Source: Pseudooceanicola nanhaiensis (GTDB taxonomy: Bacteria; Pseudomonadota; Alphaproteobacteria; Rhodobacterales; Rhodobacteraceae). Taken from it: DNA of 64,000 nucleotides. A program made the position numbers and the translations under genes. The stretch spans positions 1-64,000 of the forward strand of contig NZ_JAIUZP010000002.1 of NCBI RefSeq assembly GCF_020171315.1, written 5' to 3'. Position 1 is the stretch's first letter. Every line of letters starts with the position of its first letter. Of this stretch, positions 25,017 to 34,859 are shown in pieces. The notes under the pieces are model-generated. The model was not told the DNA's origin. It searched no databases and saw nothing but the letters and a program-made list of their open reading frames with translations.

Positions 25017-28000
25017 TCACTCGGCGGCGCGCAGGCCGGGCTTGTTGGCGGGGAGGACCTCGATCTGGTGGTCGGGGCCGGCGTCCCAGAGGATTTCCGG
25101 GGCCTTCAGGCGGCGGGCGGCGCGGCGCAGGGTCCAGTCGCGGGCGGCCTGGCTGGTGCGGCCGAAGGAGAGCCGCGCAAGCAGGGTGGCCAGCAGGTTC
25201 ACGTAGGTCGAGGCCCAGACCCGCAGCGCCAGCATCGCGGGCGTGAAGACGAGGGTGAGCACCGTCGCGATGCCGAGGCCGAAGACCACCGCCGTGGCAA
25301 GCTGCTTCCACCAGAGCGCGGTGGGGCTGTCGATGGAATAGCCGCCGCCGAAGAAATCGAGCGAGAGGCCGAACATCATAGGGGCAAGGCCGGCCATGGT
25401 GGTGATCGTGGTCAGCAGCACCGGGCGGATGCGGTCCTCTGCCGTGCGGATGATCGCCTCGATCCTGGGCATGTACTGCGAGTATTCCTGGTAGGTGTCG
25501 ATCAGCACGATGTTGTTGTTCACCACGATGCCCGCCAGGGCCACGATCCCGGTGCCGGTCATGATGATCGAGAAGGCCTGATCCATCACCAGCATGCCGA
25601 TCAGCACGCCCGTGGTGGAGAGCACCACGGCGAGGAGCACCAGCACCGAGTTGTAGAAGGAGTTGAACTGGGCCAGCAGGATGATGAACATCAGCGCGAG
25701 TGCCGCGGAGAAGGCGGACATGAGGAACTGCTGGCTTTCCGCCTGGTCCTCCTGGTCGCCGGTCCAGACCGTTTCGATCCCGGGGGGGAGATCGGCCTCG
25801 GTGTCGAGCCAGTGCTGGAGCGTCTCGATCCGCTCGGTCGCGGTGATCGGCAGGGGTTTGCCCTCCGGCCCCTCGGTGGTGAGGCCGGGCAGCACTGCGG
25901 CCTTCACGTCGAAGTAGCGGGTCTGGTCGACGCGCTTGATCTGGGCCAGTTTCTCCACCGGCTTGCGGGTGATGAAGTTGGAGAGCGGCACGAGCCCGTC
26001 GGAGGTGCGGACCTTGAGGTTGTCGAGGGTGGAGAGCACCCGGTCCTCGGCGGGCAGGCGGACGCGGATGTCGATCTCCTCGTCGGAGCTGTCCACCGAC
26101 ATCGTGTCGAGCAGGATGCCCCTGGTGACGAGCTGCACCATGGCGCCCACGGTGGCCACGTCGGCGCCGTAGCGCCCGGCCTTCTCCACGTCCACGTCGA
26201 TCTGCCAGTCGATGCCGGGCAGGGGCAGGCTGTCTTCCACGAGGTCGAGGCCCTCGGTCGCGTCGAATTTCGCGCGCACCTTCTCGGTGGCGGCGACGAG
26301 GGTGTCCCAGTCATCGCCGCGCACCTGCAGGTGCACCGGCTTGGCCGAAGCGGGGCCCATGGAGGCCGAGAGGATCTCGATCTTGATGCCGGGCACCCCG
26401 GCGAGGGCGCTATTCAGGTCGGCGATGACCACGTCGCCGTCGAGTTCCGGCAGGCCCTTACGGTCTTCCCAGGGCACGATTTCCAACTGGATCTGCCCGA
26501 TGGTGTCGAGCGGCGCCTCGGCCCCGCCGGTGTTGGTGTTGAGCCCGCCGTCGCCCGCGAAGGAGAAGGCGTTGAGCACGCCGGGGTGTTGCAGGACGAT
26601 GTCCTCCACCGCGTGCATCAGCGCATCCTTCTGGTCGAGGCTGAGGTTGCCGCGGGCGCGCACATAGACGATGGCCTGTTCCGGCTCGCTCTCGGTGAAG
26701 AATTCGACGCCCTTGTTGTTCTGGCCGAAGGTGACGAAGGTCGCCATCACGAAGGCGATCACCGTGCCGATGGTGACCAGCGGCATCACCGGGTTGCCGG
26801 TCAGCAGCTTGATGAACCACCCAAACGGCGTGCGGCGGCGGCCGACGCGAACCTTGCCGCCCCGGCGCAGGGGCAGCTTGGCGGCGGTGACGGTGATCGA
26901 GGCCGCCACGGCGGCAAGGCAGAAGAGGATCAGGCCGGGCAGGGGGGCGGCCATGCCGGGTAGCAGGGCGCTGCCGGTGAGATAGGCGGGGTTCACCGCC
27001 CACATGGCGCCCACGAACATCGCGTACATCGCCACTGGCACGAGGGCCGCGCGGGCCCACCAGGGCAGGGCGGATGTCAGACGCGCGGCGGAGCGGTCGA
27101 AGGTGCGGGCGATGCGGCCCGTGACGCCGCCCATGACCGGCAGGTAGATCAGCGCCACCACCAGCGAGGCGGAGAGCACGAAGATCAGCGTCACCGGCAG
27201 CATCCCCATGAACTCGCCCGGGACGCCGGGCCAGAACAGCATCGGCAGGAAGGCGCAGAGCGTCGTGGCGGTGGAGGAGATCACCGGCCAGAACATCCGC
27301 TGTGCTGCCTCCACGTAGGCGTGCATCGGGCCGGTGCCCTCGCTGATCCGCCGGTCGGCGTATTCGACGATGACGATGGCGCCGTCGACCAGCATCCCCA
27401 CGGCGAGGATCAGGCCGAACATGACGATGTTGGAGATCGTGATTCCCATGGCGGCCAGCAGCACGAAGCAGAGCAGGAAGGAGGTGGGAATGGCAAAGCC
27501 CACCAGCAGCGCGGGCCGGGGGCCGAGGGCGGCGAGGATGACGATCATGACGAGCGCGATGGCGGTCAGGACCGAGCCTTCGAGCTGCTGCACCATGGAT
27601 TCCACCACGCGGCTCTGATCGTTCGAGGTGCCCATGTGGATCGCGGATTGCAGCCCCTCGGGCCAGTCTGCGCGGGCCTCGGCCACGACGTCCTTTACCG
27701 CGGCCACGGTGTCGATCAGGTTGAAGCCCTTGCGCTTGACCACCTGCAGCGCGACCGTGGTCTGGCCGTTGAAGCGGGCGGTGCCGGTGCGGTCCTCGAA
27801 GGTGAGGCGGATGTCGGCGAGATCGCCGAGGGTCACAACGCGGTCGCCGTTGATCTTGACCGGCAGGGCATAGATGTCGCGCGGTTCCTGGAAGGAGCCG
27901 GGGATCTTCACCGCGAAGGTGCCGCCCGCGCTGTCGACCTCGCCCGCGGCGATCAGCTGGTTGTTGTTGGTCACCACGTTGATCAACTCGGCCGCGGTGA

Positions 28001-28589
28001 CGTTGTAGGATTCCAGCCGCAGCGGGTCGATCACCACCTCGACCATCTCGTCGCGCTGCCCGGCGATGCCGGCCTCCAGCACCGAGTCGAGCCCCTCGAT
28101 CCGGTCCTGCAGGTCCTGGGCCACGCGGTTCATCGTGCGCTCGGGCACGTCGCCAGTCAGGTCCACGATGAGGATCGGGAATTCGGAGAAGTTGATCTCG
28201 CTGATCGTGTATTTGTCGGCGCCTTCGGGGAACTTGCTTTCCGCCGTCTGCATGGCGTCGCGCACGTCGGCCATGGTCCTGGTCTTGTCCCAGCCGAACT
28301 CGAACTCCAGCGCGACCCCGGCATAGCCTTCGGCCGCGGTGGCGCTCATCTTGTCGAGCCCGTCGAGATCGGACAGCTCCGTCTCCATGGGCTTGACCAA
28401 CAGCCGCTCGCTGTCGGCGGCGGAGATGCCGGGGAACTGGACCGAGACGTAGAGCGCGGGGATCTCGATGTCGGGCTCGCCCTCCTTGGGGAGGTTGGCA
28501 TAGGTGAAGCCGCCCGCGATCAGCGACAGCGCGATGAAGGCGAGGATCATGCGGGCGCGGTTGGCCGCCGCCGCGACGATCCCGTTCAC
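25017..28589 (-). CDS. RND-family multidrug efflux pump, inner-membrane component
   Basis: A 1190-residue HAE1-type RND transporter. It has the usual two-fold layout: TM1 at ~14-32, a porter domain, TM2-6 (~335-500), then the second half with TM8-12 near the C-terminus (e.g. AALALMFIILLAQFNSFYNS). It is longer than the usual ~1040 residues because of a ~100-residue hydrophobic and basic insert around 500-600, between the two halves. In TM4 the usual Asp pair is VDGAIVIVE, and in TM10 the Lys position reads VVNNNIVLID, so the proton-relay residues differ from AcrB. It starts inside the end of the adaptor gene (4-base overlap). No outer-membrane channel gene is nearby. Confidence 0.92.
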   Translation of the reverse strand: MNGIVAAAANRARMILAFIALSLIAGGFTYANLPKEGEPDIEIPALYVSVQFPGISAADSERLLVKPMETELSDLDGLDKMSATAAEGYAGVALEFEFGWDKTRTMADVRDAMQTAESKFPEGADKYTISEINFSEFPILIVDLTGDVPERTMNRVAQDLQDRIEGLDSVLEAGIAGQRDEMVEVVIDPLRLESYNVTAAELINVVTNNNQLIAAGEVDSAGGTFAVKIPGSFQEPRDIYALPVKINGDRVVTLGDLADIRLTFEDRTGTARFNGQTTVALQVVKRKGFNLIDTVAAVKDVVAEARADWPEGLQSAIHMGTSNDQSRVVESMVQQLEGSVLTAIALVMIVILAALGPRPALLVGFAIPTSFLLCFVLLAAMGITISNIVMFGLILAVGMLVDGAIVIVEYADRRISEGTGPMHAYVEAAQRMFWPVISSTATTLCAFLPMLFWPGVPGEFMGMLPVTLIFVLSASLVVALIYLPVMGGVTGRIARTFDRSAARLTSALPWWARAALVPVAMYAMFVGAMWAVNPAYLTGSALLPGMAAPLPGLILFCLAAVAASITVTAAKLPLRRGGKVRVGRRRTPFGWFIKLLTGNPVMPLVTIGTVIAFVMATFVTFGQNNKGVEFFTESEPEQAIVYVRARGNLSLDQKDALMHAVEDIVLQHPGVLNAFSFAGDGGLNTNTGGAEAPLDTIGQIQLEIVPWEDRKGLPELDGDVVIADLNSALAGVPGIKIEILSASMGPASAKPVHLQVRGDDWDTLVAATEKVRAKFDATEGLDLVEDSLPLPGIDWQIDVDVEKAGRYGADVATVGAMVQLVTRGILLDTMSVDSSDEEIDIRVRLPAEDRVLSTLDNLKVRTSDGLVPLSNFITRKPVEKLAQIKRVDQTRYFDVKAAVLPGLTTEGPEGKPLPITATERIETLQHWLDTEADLPPGIETVWTGDQEDQAESQQFLMSAFSAALALMFIILLAQFNSFYNSVLVLLAVVLSTTGVLIGMLVMDQAFSIIMTGTGIVALAGIVVNNNIVLIDTYQEYSQYMPRIEAIIRTAEDRIRPVLLTTITTMAGLAPMMFGLSLDFFGGGYSIDSPTALWWKQLATAVVFGLGIATVLTLVFTPAMLALRVWASTYVNLLATLLARLSFGRTSQAARDWTLRRAARRLKAPEILWDAGPDHQIEVLPANKPGLRAAE

Positions 28590-29869
28590 TGGCCTGCCCC
28601 CTCTGCGGGCGGCGCGAAGGTGGCGGCCACCGGCACGCCCGCGATGACGAAGTCCTGCCCGATCACGATCACGTCCGCCTGCTCCGGCAGGCCGGTGAGC
28701 CAGACGCCGGTGGCCGTGTCGCGCATCAGGTGGACGGGCACGAAGGCCGCCTTGCTGTCACCGTCCACCACGCGCACGCCAAGGACGCCATCGTCGTTCA
28801 GGGTGAGCACCGATTGCGGCAGCAGATGCGCCTGAACGCCTTCGGCGGAGATCGACATCTCGACCGTCTGGCCGTCGCGGATCGCAAGGTCGGGGTTCTC
28901 GACCGTCACTTCCACCTGGAAGGTGCGGGTCTCGGGATCGGCGGAGCGGGCGATATAGGTCACCTGGCCGGTCACCTGCGCCCCGCCGGAGGCAAGCCGA
29001 CCCGAAGCCATGGCGCCCATCTTGACCCGGTCCACCTGAAGCTCGGGCACATAGGCCACCAGCTTGATCGGGTCGAGCTGGGTGACCGTGGCGCAGAGGC
29101 TGCCGCTTTGCAGGAGCGTGCCCAGTTCGGCGGTGTCGCTTTCCAGCAGGCCGCCGAAGGGCGCGGTGATCGTCAGCTTGGTGATCTCGTTCTGCGCCGA
29201 GGCGACGGAGGCCTGCGCGGCCTCGACGGCGGCATCGGCACTGGTCAGCCCCGACCGGGCAGAGGCGAGCGAGGCCTCGGCCGCGCGCACAGCGGCGCGG
29301 GCGGCGGCAAGCTGCGTGTCGGAGGAGAAACCGTCGCCCTTCAGCCGGTCGCGGACCGTGAAGGTGATCTGCGCCTCGTCCAGCGCGGCCTGGGCCTCGG
29401 CAACACGGGCGTCGGCGGTGGGGCGGGCGGCCTCGGCCTCGGCCAGGGCGGCCTGGGTCTGGGCGAGTGTCGCCTGCCGTGTGCCGGGGTCGAGCTGGCA
29501 GAGCGCCGCGCCTTCCTCGACCATCGTGCCCTTGCGCAGCGGCTCGGAGATGACGCGGCCCGTGGTCTCGGCCATCAGGTCGACCTCGCGGGCGGCCCGG
29601 GTCTGGCCGCGCACGATGACGGCGCTGTCGATCTCGCGCGCGGCGGAATGCGTGGCGACGACGCGGACGGGCGCGGTGTCATGGGTCTTCTCGGCAGAGG
29701 CGGCAAGGCTTTCGGGGCTCATCGCCGGGGTGTCCTCGGCCTTGGCCACGGCGACGGCCTCCTCGATTCCCTCGCCACGCGCAAAGGCCAGCAGGGCATC
29801 GCGCTCGATCACGAGCAGGTAGAGAAAGACCGTGACGGCGATGGCCGTCAGCAGGGGAAACAAACGCAT
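28586..29869 (-). CDS. RND efflux periplasmic adaptor (membrane fusion protein)
   Basis: A ~427-residue HlyD/AcrA-type adaptor. It has an N-terminal anchor (RLFPLLTAIAVTVFLYLLVI), the barrel-sandwich lipoyl half-motifs (VMAETTGRVISEPLRKGTMVEEGAALCQLDP and TITAPFGGLLESDTAELGTLL), a long Ala-rich coiled-coil hairpin between them (~145-230) and a beta-barrel/membrane-proximal C-terminus. The ATG at 29869 was chosen to start the anchor properly; the upstream 21 codons look untranslated. It is first in the two-gene efflux operon. A TetR-type operator-like repeat lies ~85 bp upstream. Confidence 0.9.
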   Translation of the reverse strand: MRLFPLLTAIAVTVFLYLLVIERDALLAFARGEGIEEAVAVAKAEDTPAMSPESLAASAEKTHDTAPVRVVATHSAAREIDSAVIVRGQTRAAREVDLMAETTGRVISEPLRKGTMVEEGAALCQLDPGTRQATLAQTQAALAEAEAARPTADARVAEAQAALDEAQITFTVRDRLKGDGFSSDTQLAAARAAVRAAEASLASARSGLTSADAAVEAAQASVASAQNEITKLTITAPFGGLLESDTAELGTLLQSGSLCATVTQLDPIKLVAYVPELQVDRVKMGAMASGRLASGGAQVTGQVTYIARSADPETRTFQVEVTVENPDLAIRDGQTVEMSISAEGVQAHLLPQSVLTLNDDGVLGVRVVDGDSKAAFVPVHLMRDTATGVWLTGLPEQADVIVIGQDFVIAGVPVAATFAPPAEGAGQ

Positions 29870-29952
29870 ACCAAATTGACCCTGTTGCTGCGCGCGTAAT
29901 GCTTCAGCCCAGATGGGGCGGCCGCCGGACAATGCAAGGTCGGCCTGAAAAA

Positions 29953-29974
29953 TTCTGAACTGTCCGGTTCAGAA
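29953..29974. promoter_or_regulatory. Operator-like inverted repeat upstream of the RND operon
   Basis: TTCTGAAC-N6-GTTCAGAA is a perfect 8-bp inverted repeat with a 6-base centre. It lies in the divergent region between the efflux adaptor and the YfgM-like gene. Size and symmetry suit a TetR-family repressor, but no regulator gene is adjacent. Confidence 0.55.
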
Positions 29975-30243
29975 TAGGCAGGTTCGCTGCGCGGCGCAAC
30001 CACGGGAACAGGGGCTGGCAGCCGCCGCAGCCGCACCTGCGCCAATGGGTCGCGTCGTGTCCGCGCCGCGCGCGTGGCGAAGGCGGAGCCGGTGGGGAAG
30101 CGGGCTTTTCGGTCAGGGCTGTCCACTTCGGGGGCATCACGTTTGTGCGGGCGGTGCGGCCGATCCCGGCCCGCGCGGACCCGGCCCCTTGGCACGCCCC
30201 AAGTGACGCGATAAGAGGGGTCGATCCGGTTCAGGGGGAAGAC

Positions 30244-30915
30244 GTGAGCGACACTGACAGCTTCATCGACGAGGTGACCGAAGAGGTTCGCCGTGACCGC
30301 CTTTTTGCGCTGATCAAGCGCTATGGCTGGATTGCGATCCTCATCGTCCTTGTCATCGTGGGCGGTGCCGCCTGGCGTGAGTACAGCCGTGCGACGCAGA
30401 CGCGGCAGGCGCAGGATCTGGGCGAGGCCCTTCTGGCCGCGCTGGATCAGGACACGCCGGAAGCGCGGGTCGCAGCCCTCGACGCCGTTGCGGTGGACAC
30501 CACCGGCGGCCGGGCGCTGCGCGCCTTCCTGAAAGCCTCCGAGGCGGCCGAGGCCGGCGACAGCGCCGCCGCGGCAGATGCGCTCGAAGCGCTCGCAGGG
30601 GAGCAGGACCTGCCGATGGTCTATCGCCGCGTGGCCTCCTTCAAGGCGCTTGGCCTGCAGGCCGGCACGATGTCGCCCGCTGACCGCCGTGCCGGTTACG
30701 AGGCGCTGCAAGGCGGTGCCGCGGACTTCCGCCTGCTGGCGCAGGAGCAGATTGCCCTGACCTATATCGAAGAGGGTGACGCCGAGGCCGCGCTCGAGGA
30801 ATTGCGGGCAATTCAATCGGATGCAGAGGTAAGCGCAGGCTTGCGTCGCCGCGTCACACAGTTGATTGTGGCGCTTGGGGAGCCGGCAGCGGCTCCCGGG
30901 ACCGACAACGGGTAA
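30244..30915 (+). CDS. YfgM-like TPR membrane protein
   Basis: A 223-residue protein. A short acidic N-terminus (DTDSFIDEVTEEVRRDRLF) leads to a single membrane helix (WIAILIVLVIVGGAAW, ~28-45), then helical TPR-like repeats in the periplasm. This is the DUF2133/YfgM family, which in E. coli binds the SecYEG exit side with PpiD. GTG 30244 was chosen because GGGGGA lies 5 bases upstream. It sits directly before bamB, the same order as yfgM-bamB-der in E. coli, which supports the call. Confidence 0.85.
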   Translation: MSDTDSFIDEVTEEVRRDRLFALIKRYGWIAILIVLVIVGGAAWREYSRATQTRQAQDLGEALLAALDQDTPEARVAALDAVAVDTTGGRALRAFLKASEAAEAGDSAAAADALEALAGEQDLPMVYRRVASFKALGLQAGTMSPADRRAGYEALQGGAADFRLLAQEQIALTYIEEGDAEAALEELRAIQSDAEVSAGLRRRVTQLIVALGEPAAAPGTDNG

Positions 30916-30935
30916 GAACAGAGGGCCGGGCAGCC

Positions 30936-32318
30936 ATGACGCAGGATACGTCCAACATTTGGACCGGAACCGGTGCGCCGCGCGGAATGCGCGCCCGCCT
31001 CATGCTGGGTGTCGGCCTGTGCGGCCTCGTCGCGCTGACCGCGGCCTGCTCTGAACCCGAGGTGATCCTCACCGGCACGCGCGAAGACCCGCGCTCGGTC
31101 CTGCAGGACCCGGCGCCCGGCGATCTGCACACCGAAACGGTGAACGAGGCGCGCCCGATCTCGCTGCCCGCGCAGACGGGCAACGCCAACTGGCCGCAGC
31201 GCCACACGACGCCCGCGACCCGCGTGGCCCATGCCGCGCTGCGCGCCAACCCGCAGCTGGCCTGGACCGCCGACATCGGCGAGGGCGACAGCCGCAAGTT
31301 CCGCATCACCGCCGATCCCGTCGTCTCGGACGGGCGTATCTTCACGCTGGATGCCGTGGCGACGGTCACCGCCGTCTCGACCGGCGGGCAGGTGCTGTGG
31401 TCGCAGGACCTCGTGCCGCCGCGTGACAGCGACGGCGATGCCTCGGGCGGCGGTCTGGCCGTGGGCGGCGGGCGGCTCTATGTCTCCTCCTCCTTCGGGA
31501 TGCTGACCGCGCTGGACCCGTCCACGGGCCGCGAACTCTGGACCCAGCGGCTCAACGCCACCGGCTCCGGTACGCCGACCTATCACGACGGCATGGTCTA
31601 CGTGACCTCGGGTGATAACCTCGCCTGGGCCGTGAAGGCCGATACCGGCCGGGTGCAATGGCAGCTTTCTGCCGCGCCGGACATCAACAACATGGTGGGC
31701 GGCCCGGCCCCCGCCGTGACCGATCAATACGCCGTCTTCGGCTTCGGCTCGGGCGAGGTGCAGGGCGCCTACAAGGGCGGCGGCATGCGGCTCTGGGATA
31801 CGATCGTCAACGGCCGCCGCGAGGGCTATGCCCGCGCCAACGTCGACGACATCACCGGCGATCCGGTGATCGTGGGCAACACGGTCTACGTCGGCTCCTC
31901 CTCCGGGCGGATGGTCGCGCTGGACCTGGCCAGCGGCGACCGGATCTGGAGCACCGAGGAAGGCCCGATCTCGCCCGCATGGATCGCGGGCGGCTCTGTC
32001 TTCCTGCTCTCCGACCGGAACGAGCTTGTGCGGCTAGACGCCAGCGACGGCAGCCGGATCTGGGCGCAGCCGCTGCGGTTCTTCGTCAAGGACAAGCCGA
32101 AGAAGCAGAAAGAGGTCTTTGCCTACTACGGCCCGATCCTCGCTGGCGGGCGGCTGGTGGTCGCCTCGAACGAGGGCTACGTCTACTTCTTCGACCCCGC
32201 CAGCGGCAGCCTGACCGGGCAGGTCGAAATCGCGGGCGGCGCCACCTCGGCCCCCGTCGTGGCGGGCAACACGCTCTATGTCGTCGGGGCAGACGGCAAG
32301 CTCTACGCCTATCGCTGA
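30936..32318 (+). CDS. bamB: Outer-membrane assembly lipoprotein BamB
   Basis: A 460-residue lipoprotein of the BAM complex. The lipobox LTAAC lies ~35-39 residues in; a second Met at residue 18 would give a shorter signal and may be the true start. The mature part is a PQQ-like WD beta-propeller with repeats such as GGRLYVSSSFGMLTALDPSTGRELW and GNTVYVGSSSGRMVALDLASGDRIW. The end GNTLYVVGADGKLYAYR closes the last blade. It lies 20 bp after the YfgM-like gene and 67 bp before der. Confidence 0.92.
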   Translation: MTQDTSNIWTGTGAPRGMRARLMLGVGLCGLVALTAACSEPEVILTGTREDPRSVLQDPAPGDLHTETVNEARPISLPAQTGNANWPQRHTTPATRVAHAALRANPQLAWTADIGEGDSRKFRITADPVVSDGRIFTLDAVATVTAVSTGGQVLWSQDLVPPRDSDGDASGGGLAVGGGRLYVSSSFGMLTALDPSTGRELWTQRLNATGSGTPTYHDGMVYVTSGDNLAWAVKADTGRVQWQLSAAPDINNMVGGPAPAVTDQYAVFGFGSGEVQGAYKGGGMRLWDTIVNGRREGYARANVDDITGDPVIVGNTVYVGSSSGRMVALDLASGDRIWSTEEGPISPAWIAGGSVFLLSDRNELVRLDASDGSRIWAQPLRFFVKDKPKKQKEVFAYYGPILAGGRLVVASNEGYVYFFDPASGSLTGQVEIAGGATSAPVVAGNTLYVVGADGKLYAYR

Positions 32319-32385
32319 GCTTGACGCTTTCCCCGCGCGGACAAATCGTGTAACGGGGCGGCTTGATCCGTCTTTGGAGTGACAG

Positions 32386-33870
32386 ATGTCTTTTTCGCTC
32401 GCCATCGTGGGCCGGCCCAACGTGGGCAAGTCCACGCTGTTCAACCGCCTCGTGGGCAAGCGCCTGGCCCTGGTCGATGACCAGCCGGGCGTGACGCGCG
32501 ACCTGCGCGAAGGCGAGGCGAAGCTGGGGGATATCCGCTTCACGGTGATCGACACCGCCGGTCTGGAAGATGCCACCGACGACTCGCTTCAGGGTCGGAT
32601 GCGCCGCCTGACCGAACGCGCCGTGGACATGGCCGATGTCTGTCTCTTCATGATCGACGCCCGCACCGGCATCACGCCGACTGACGAGATCTTTGCCGAG
32701 ATCCTGCGCAAGCGCGCCGCCCGCGTCCTGCTGGCCGCCAACAAGGGCGAGGGCGCCGCCGCCGACGCCGGTGTGCTGGAAGCCTGGAACCTGGGCCTGG
32801 GGGAACCGCTGCGCCTCTCCGCCGAGCACGGCGAGGGGATGAGCGACCTTTACACCGCGCTGATGCCGATTGCCGACGAATTCGCCGAGAAGGCCGCCGA
32901 GGCCGAGGCGGAGGCACCGGTGATCGAGGTCTCCCTTCCCGAGGACCTGACCGAGGCCGAGGGCGAGGAGCTGGAAAACGACGAGAGCTGGCGCCCGAGC
33001 GAGTTCAAGCCCTTGCAGGTTGCCGTTGTGGGCCGCCCGAACGCGGGCAAGTCCACGCTGATTAACCGCATCCTCGGCGAAGACCGCCTGCTGACCGGCC
33101 CCGAGGCCGGGATCACCCGCGATGCCATCTCGCTGCGCATCGACTGGGAGGGCACGCCGATGCGGATTTTCGACACCGCGGGCATGCGCAAGAAGGCCAA
33201 GGTGCAGGACAAGGTCGAGAAGCTGTCGGTCTCCGATGGGCTGCGGGCCGTGAAGTTCGCCGAGGTCGTGGTGGTGCTGCTGGATGCGGCCATCCCGTTC
33301 GAGCAGCAGGACCTGCGCATCGCGGATCTGGCCGAGAGGGAAGGCCGCGCCGTCGTCATCGCGGTGAACAAGTGGGACGTGGAAGAGCACAAGCAGGAGA
33401 AGCTGCGCGACCTGAAGGAAGCCTTCGAGCGCCTCCTGCCGCAGCTGCGCGGCGCGCCGCTGATCACCGTTTCGGCCAAGACGGGCCGGGGTCTCGACCG
33501 GCTGCACGATGCGATCCTGCGGGCGCATGAGACGTGGAACCGCCGCATCTCGACCGCGAAGCTGAACCGCTGGCTGATCGGGATGCTGGAACAGCACCCG
33601 CCACCCGCGCCGCAGGGCCGCCGGATCAAGCTGCGCTACATGACGCAGGCCAAGACCCGTCCGCCGGGGTTCGTCGTCATGTGCTCGCACCCCGACAAGA
33701 TCCCCGACAGCTATTCGCGCTACCTCGTGAACGGGCTGCGGGCGGACTTCGACATGCCCGGTACGCCGATCCGGCTGACCATGCGCGGGCAGGGGAACAA
33801 GAACCCCTACAAGAGCCGCCGCGAGAAGAACGCCGGCGCCTTGAAGAAGCACCTCGACAAGAAGAAGTGA
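32386..33870 (+). CDS. der: GTPase Der (EngA), ribosome assembly
   Basis: A 494-residue protein with two tandem GTPase domains and a KH-like C-terminus. G1 motifs are [13 protein letters not shown] (~9) and [13 protein letters not shown] (~218). DTAG appears in both domains ([16 protein letters not shown]) and NKWD marks the second specificity loop; the first reads AANKGEG. It helps assemble the 50S ribosomal subunit. An acidic linker of ~40 residues joins the domains. GGAG precedes the ATG. Confidence 0.96.
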   Translation: MSFSLAIVGRPNVGKSTLFNRLVGKRLALVDDQPGVTRDLREGEAKLGDIRFTVIDTAGLEDATDDSLQGRMRRLTERAVDMADVCLFMIDARTGITPTDEIFAEILRKRAARVLLAANKGEGAAADAGVLEAWNLGLGEPLRLSAEHGEGMSDLYTALMPIADEFAEKAAEAEAEAPVIEVSLPEDLTEAEGEELENDESWRPSEFKPLQVAVVGRPNAGKSTLINRILGEDRLLTGPEAGITRDAISLRIDWEGTPMRIFDTAGMRKKAKVQDKVEKLSVSDGLRAVKFAEVVVVLLDAAIPFEQQDLRIADLAEREGRAVVIAVNKWDVEEHKQEKLRDLKEAFERLLPQLRGAPLITVSAKTGRGLDRLHDAILRAHETWNRRISTAKLNRWLIGMLEQHPPPAPQGRRIKLRYMTQAKTRPPGFVVMCSHPDKIPDSYSRYLVNGLRADFDMPGTPIRLTMRGQGNKNPYKSRREKNAGALKKHLDKKK

Positions 33871-33874
33871 GGCG

Positions 33875-34582
33875 TCAGCTCACCGCTGCCTGACGGGCGG
33901 CGGTGAGGCCCACGGCCAGAAGCGCCAGCCCCGTGGCGAGCAGCATCACCGTGTTCAGCGGGTCGATGTTCGAGGCCAGCACGCCGATCAGCGCCCAGAC
34001 GAGGGCCGCGGCATAGCCCCAGCTGCGCGGGCGCAGACGCAGCACGCCCAGCCCCAGCACGATCGCCAGCCAGAGGAAGGCCACGTGGATCGGCGTCACC
34101 GGCGCGGCGCCATAGCCGGTGGCCAGCACGGCAGTCGCCACGCAGGAGGCGGCGGTGAGCCACCCGGCGTAGAGCCCCAGCGGCATCTCCAGCCACCACG
34201 GATCGACCTTGGGCGCGCGCAGCAGCGCGAGCACGGCCGTCCCCCACATGATCCAGATCAGCACCGTGGCCCAGATCGGCGACAGGTTCGCCACGGGGAT
34301 CCACGCCGCGCCCACCACGAGGCTGGCGATCAGCGGCGCGCGGGTCCGGTCCCAGCGGGGATCGGTGTCGCGTTTCAGCAGGCCATAGCCGGCCGAGACG
34401 ATCAGCCAGAGGTAGATCACCCCCCAGATCGAAAAGGCCCAGCCCGCCGGCTGCAGCGGCGGATCGGTCTGGGGCACGGGAAACTGGTCCGGCGAGAAGC
34501 CGTTGAACCCGGTACTGACAAGCGGCGAGGCGGCAAAGGCCAGGGCCGCGGCGAGCACGAAAATCGCATTCATCTTCATCAT
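33875..34582 (-). CDS. TspO/MBR-like membrane protein
   Basis: A ~235-residue integral membrane protein with six or seven helices. It is Trp-rich, with family-like segments PAGWAFSIWGVIYLWLIVSAGYG near the N-terminus and WWLEMPLGLYAGWLTAASC. It is larger than classical TspO (~160) and fits the extended tryptophan-rich sensor-like branch. ATG 34582 (M-M-K-M) is the likely start, because the upstream codons run into the palindromic repeat. No clear ribosome site is visible. A tGAAC-N17-CGTT pair ends just before the ATG and could be an ECF-type promoter. Confidence 0.7.
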   Translation of the reverse strand: MMKMNAIFVLAAALAFAASPLVSTGFNGFSPDQFPVPQTDPPLQPAGWAFSIWGVIYLWLIVSAGYGLLKRDTDPRWDRTRAPLIASLVVGAAWIPVANLSPIWATVLIWIMWGTAVLALLRAPKVDPWWLEMPLGLYAGWLTAASCVATAVLATGYGAAPVTPIHVAFLWLAIVLGLGVLRLRPRSWGYAAALVWALIGVLASNIDPLNTVMLLATGLALLAVGLTAARQAAVS

Positions 34583-34687
34583 GTGCGTGAAACGTTCCAA
34601 ACGCCCAAGTGGTTCACTCTCAAACGGAATACCTGCCATGAGACAGGCGGATGCCTTTCGGTTTCCGCCCCGGTATCCCGGTTGTGC

Positions 34688-34734
34688 GGAAAATTCTTCG
34701 AAGAATTTTCCCAAGAATTTTCGAAAATTCTTGG
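34688..34734. repeat. Paired palindrome element, copy 2
   Basis: Unit B (34688-34711, core AAAATTCTTCGAAGAATTTT) is followed by unit A (34711-34734, core AAGAATTTTCGAAAATTCTT). Each is a perfect 24-bp palindrome and they share one base. Order is B-A on the plus strand, the reverse of copy 1. It lies between serS and the TspO-like gene. Confidence 0.92.
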
Positions 34735-34803
34735 TCGCGGGGGGCGAGGGTGGCGCAGCCCGCTGGCCGAAGACAGGGCCGCGACGGAGCCGGGCCCCAA
34801 AGG

Positions 34804-34827
34804 AAAACGGCGCCCCGAAGGACGCCG
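34804..34827 (-). terminator. serS terminator
   Basis: On the minus strand an 8-bp stem CGGCGTCC/GGGCGCCG closes a UUCG tetraloop and is followed by TTTTCC. It starts ~30 bases after the serS stop. Confidence 0.8.
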
Positions 34828-34859
34828 CTTGTCTTGTCGTTTGACCAGAGAGGGCCGGA

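Noticed and set aside
24801-26963. 720-codon open frame on the plus strand over the RND gene 3' half
   Set aside because: Starts inside the palindromic element and mirrors the RND protein; His/Gly-rich.
32086-33852. 588-codon open frame opposite der
   Set aside because: Antisense to an intact two-domain GTPase; no family features and no ribosome site.
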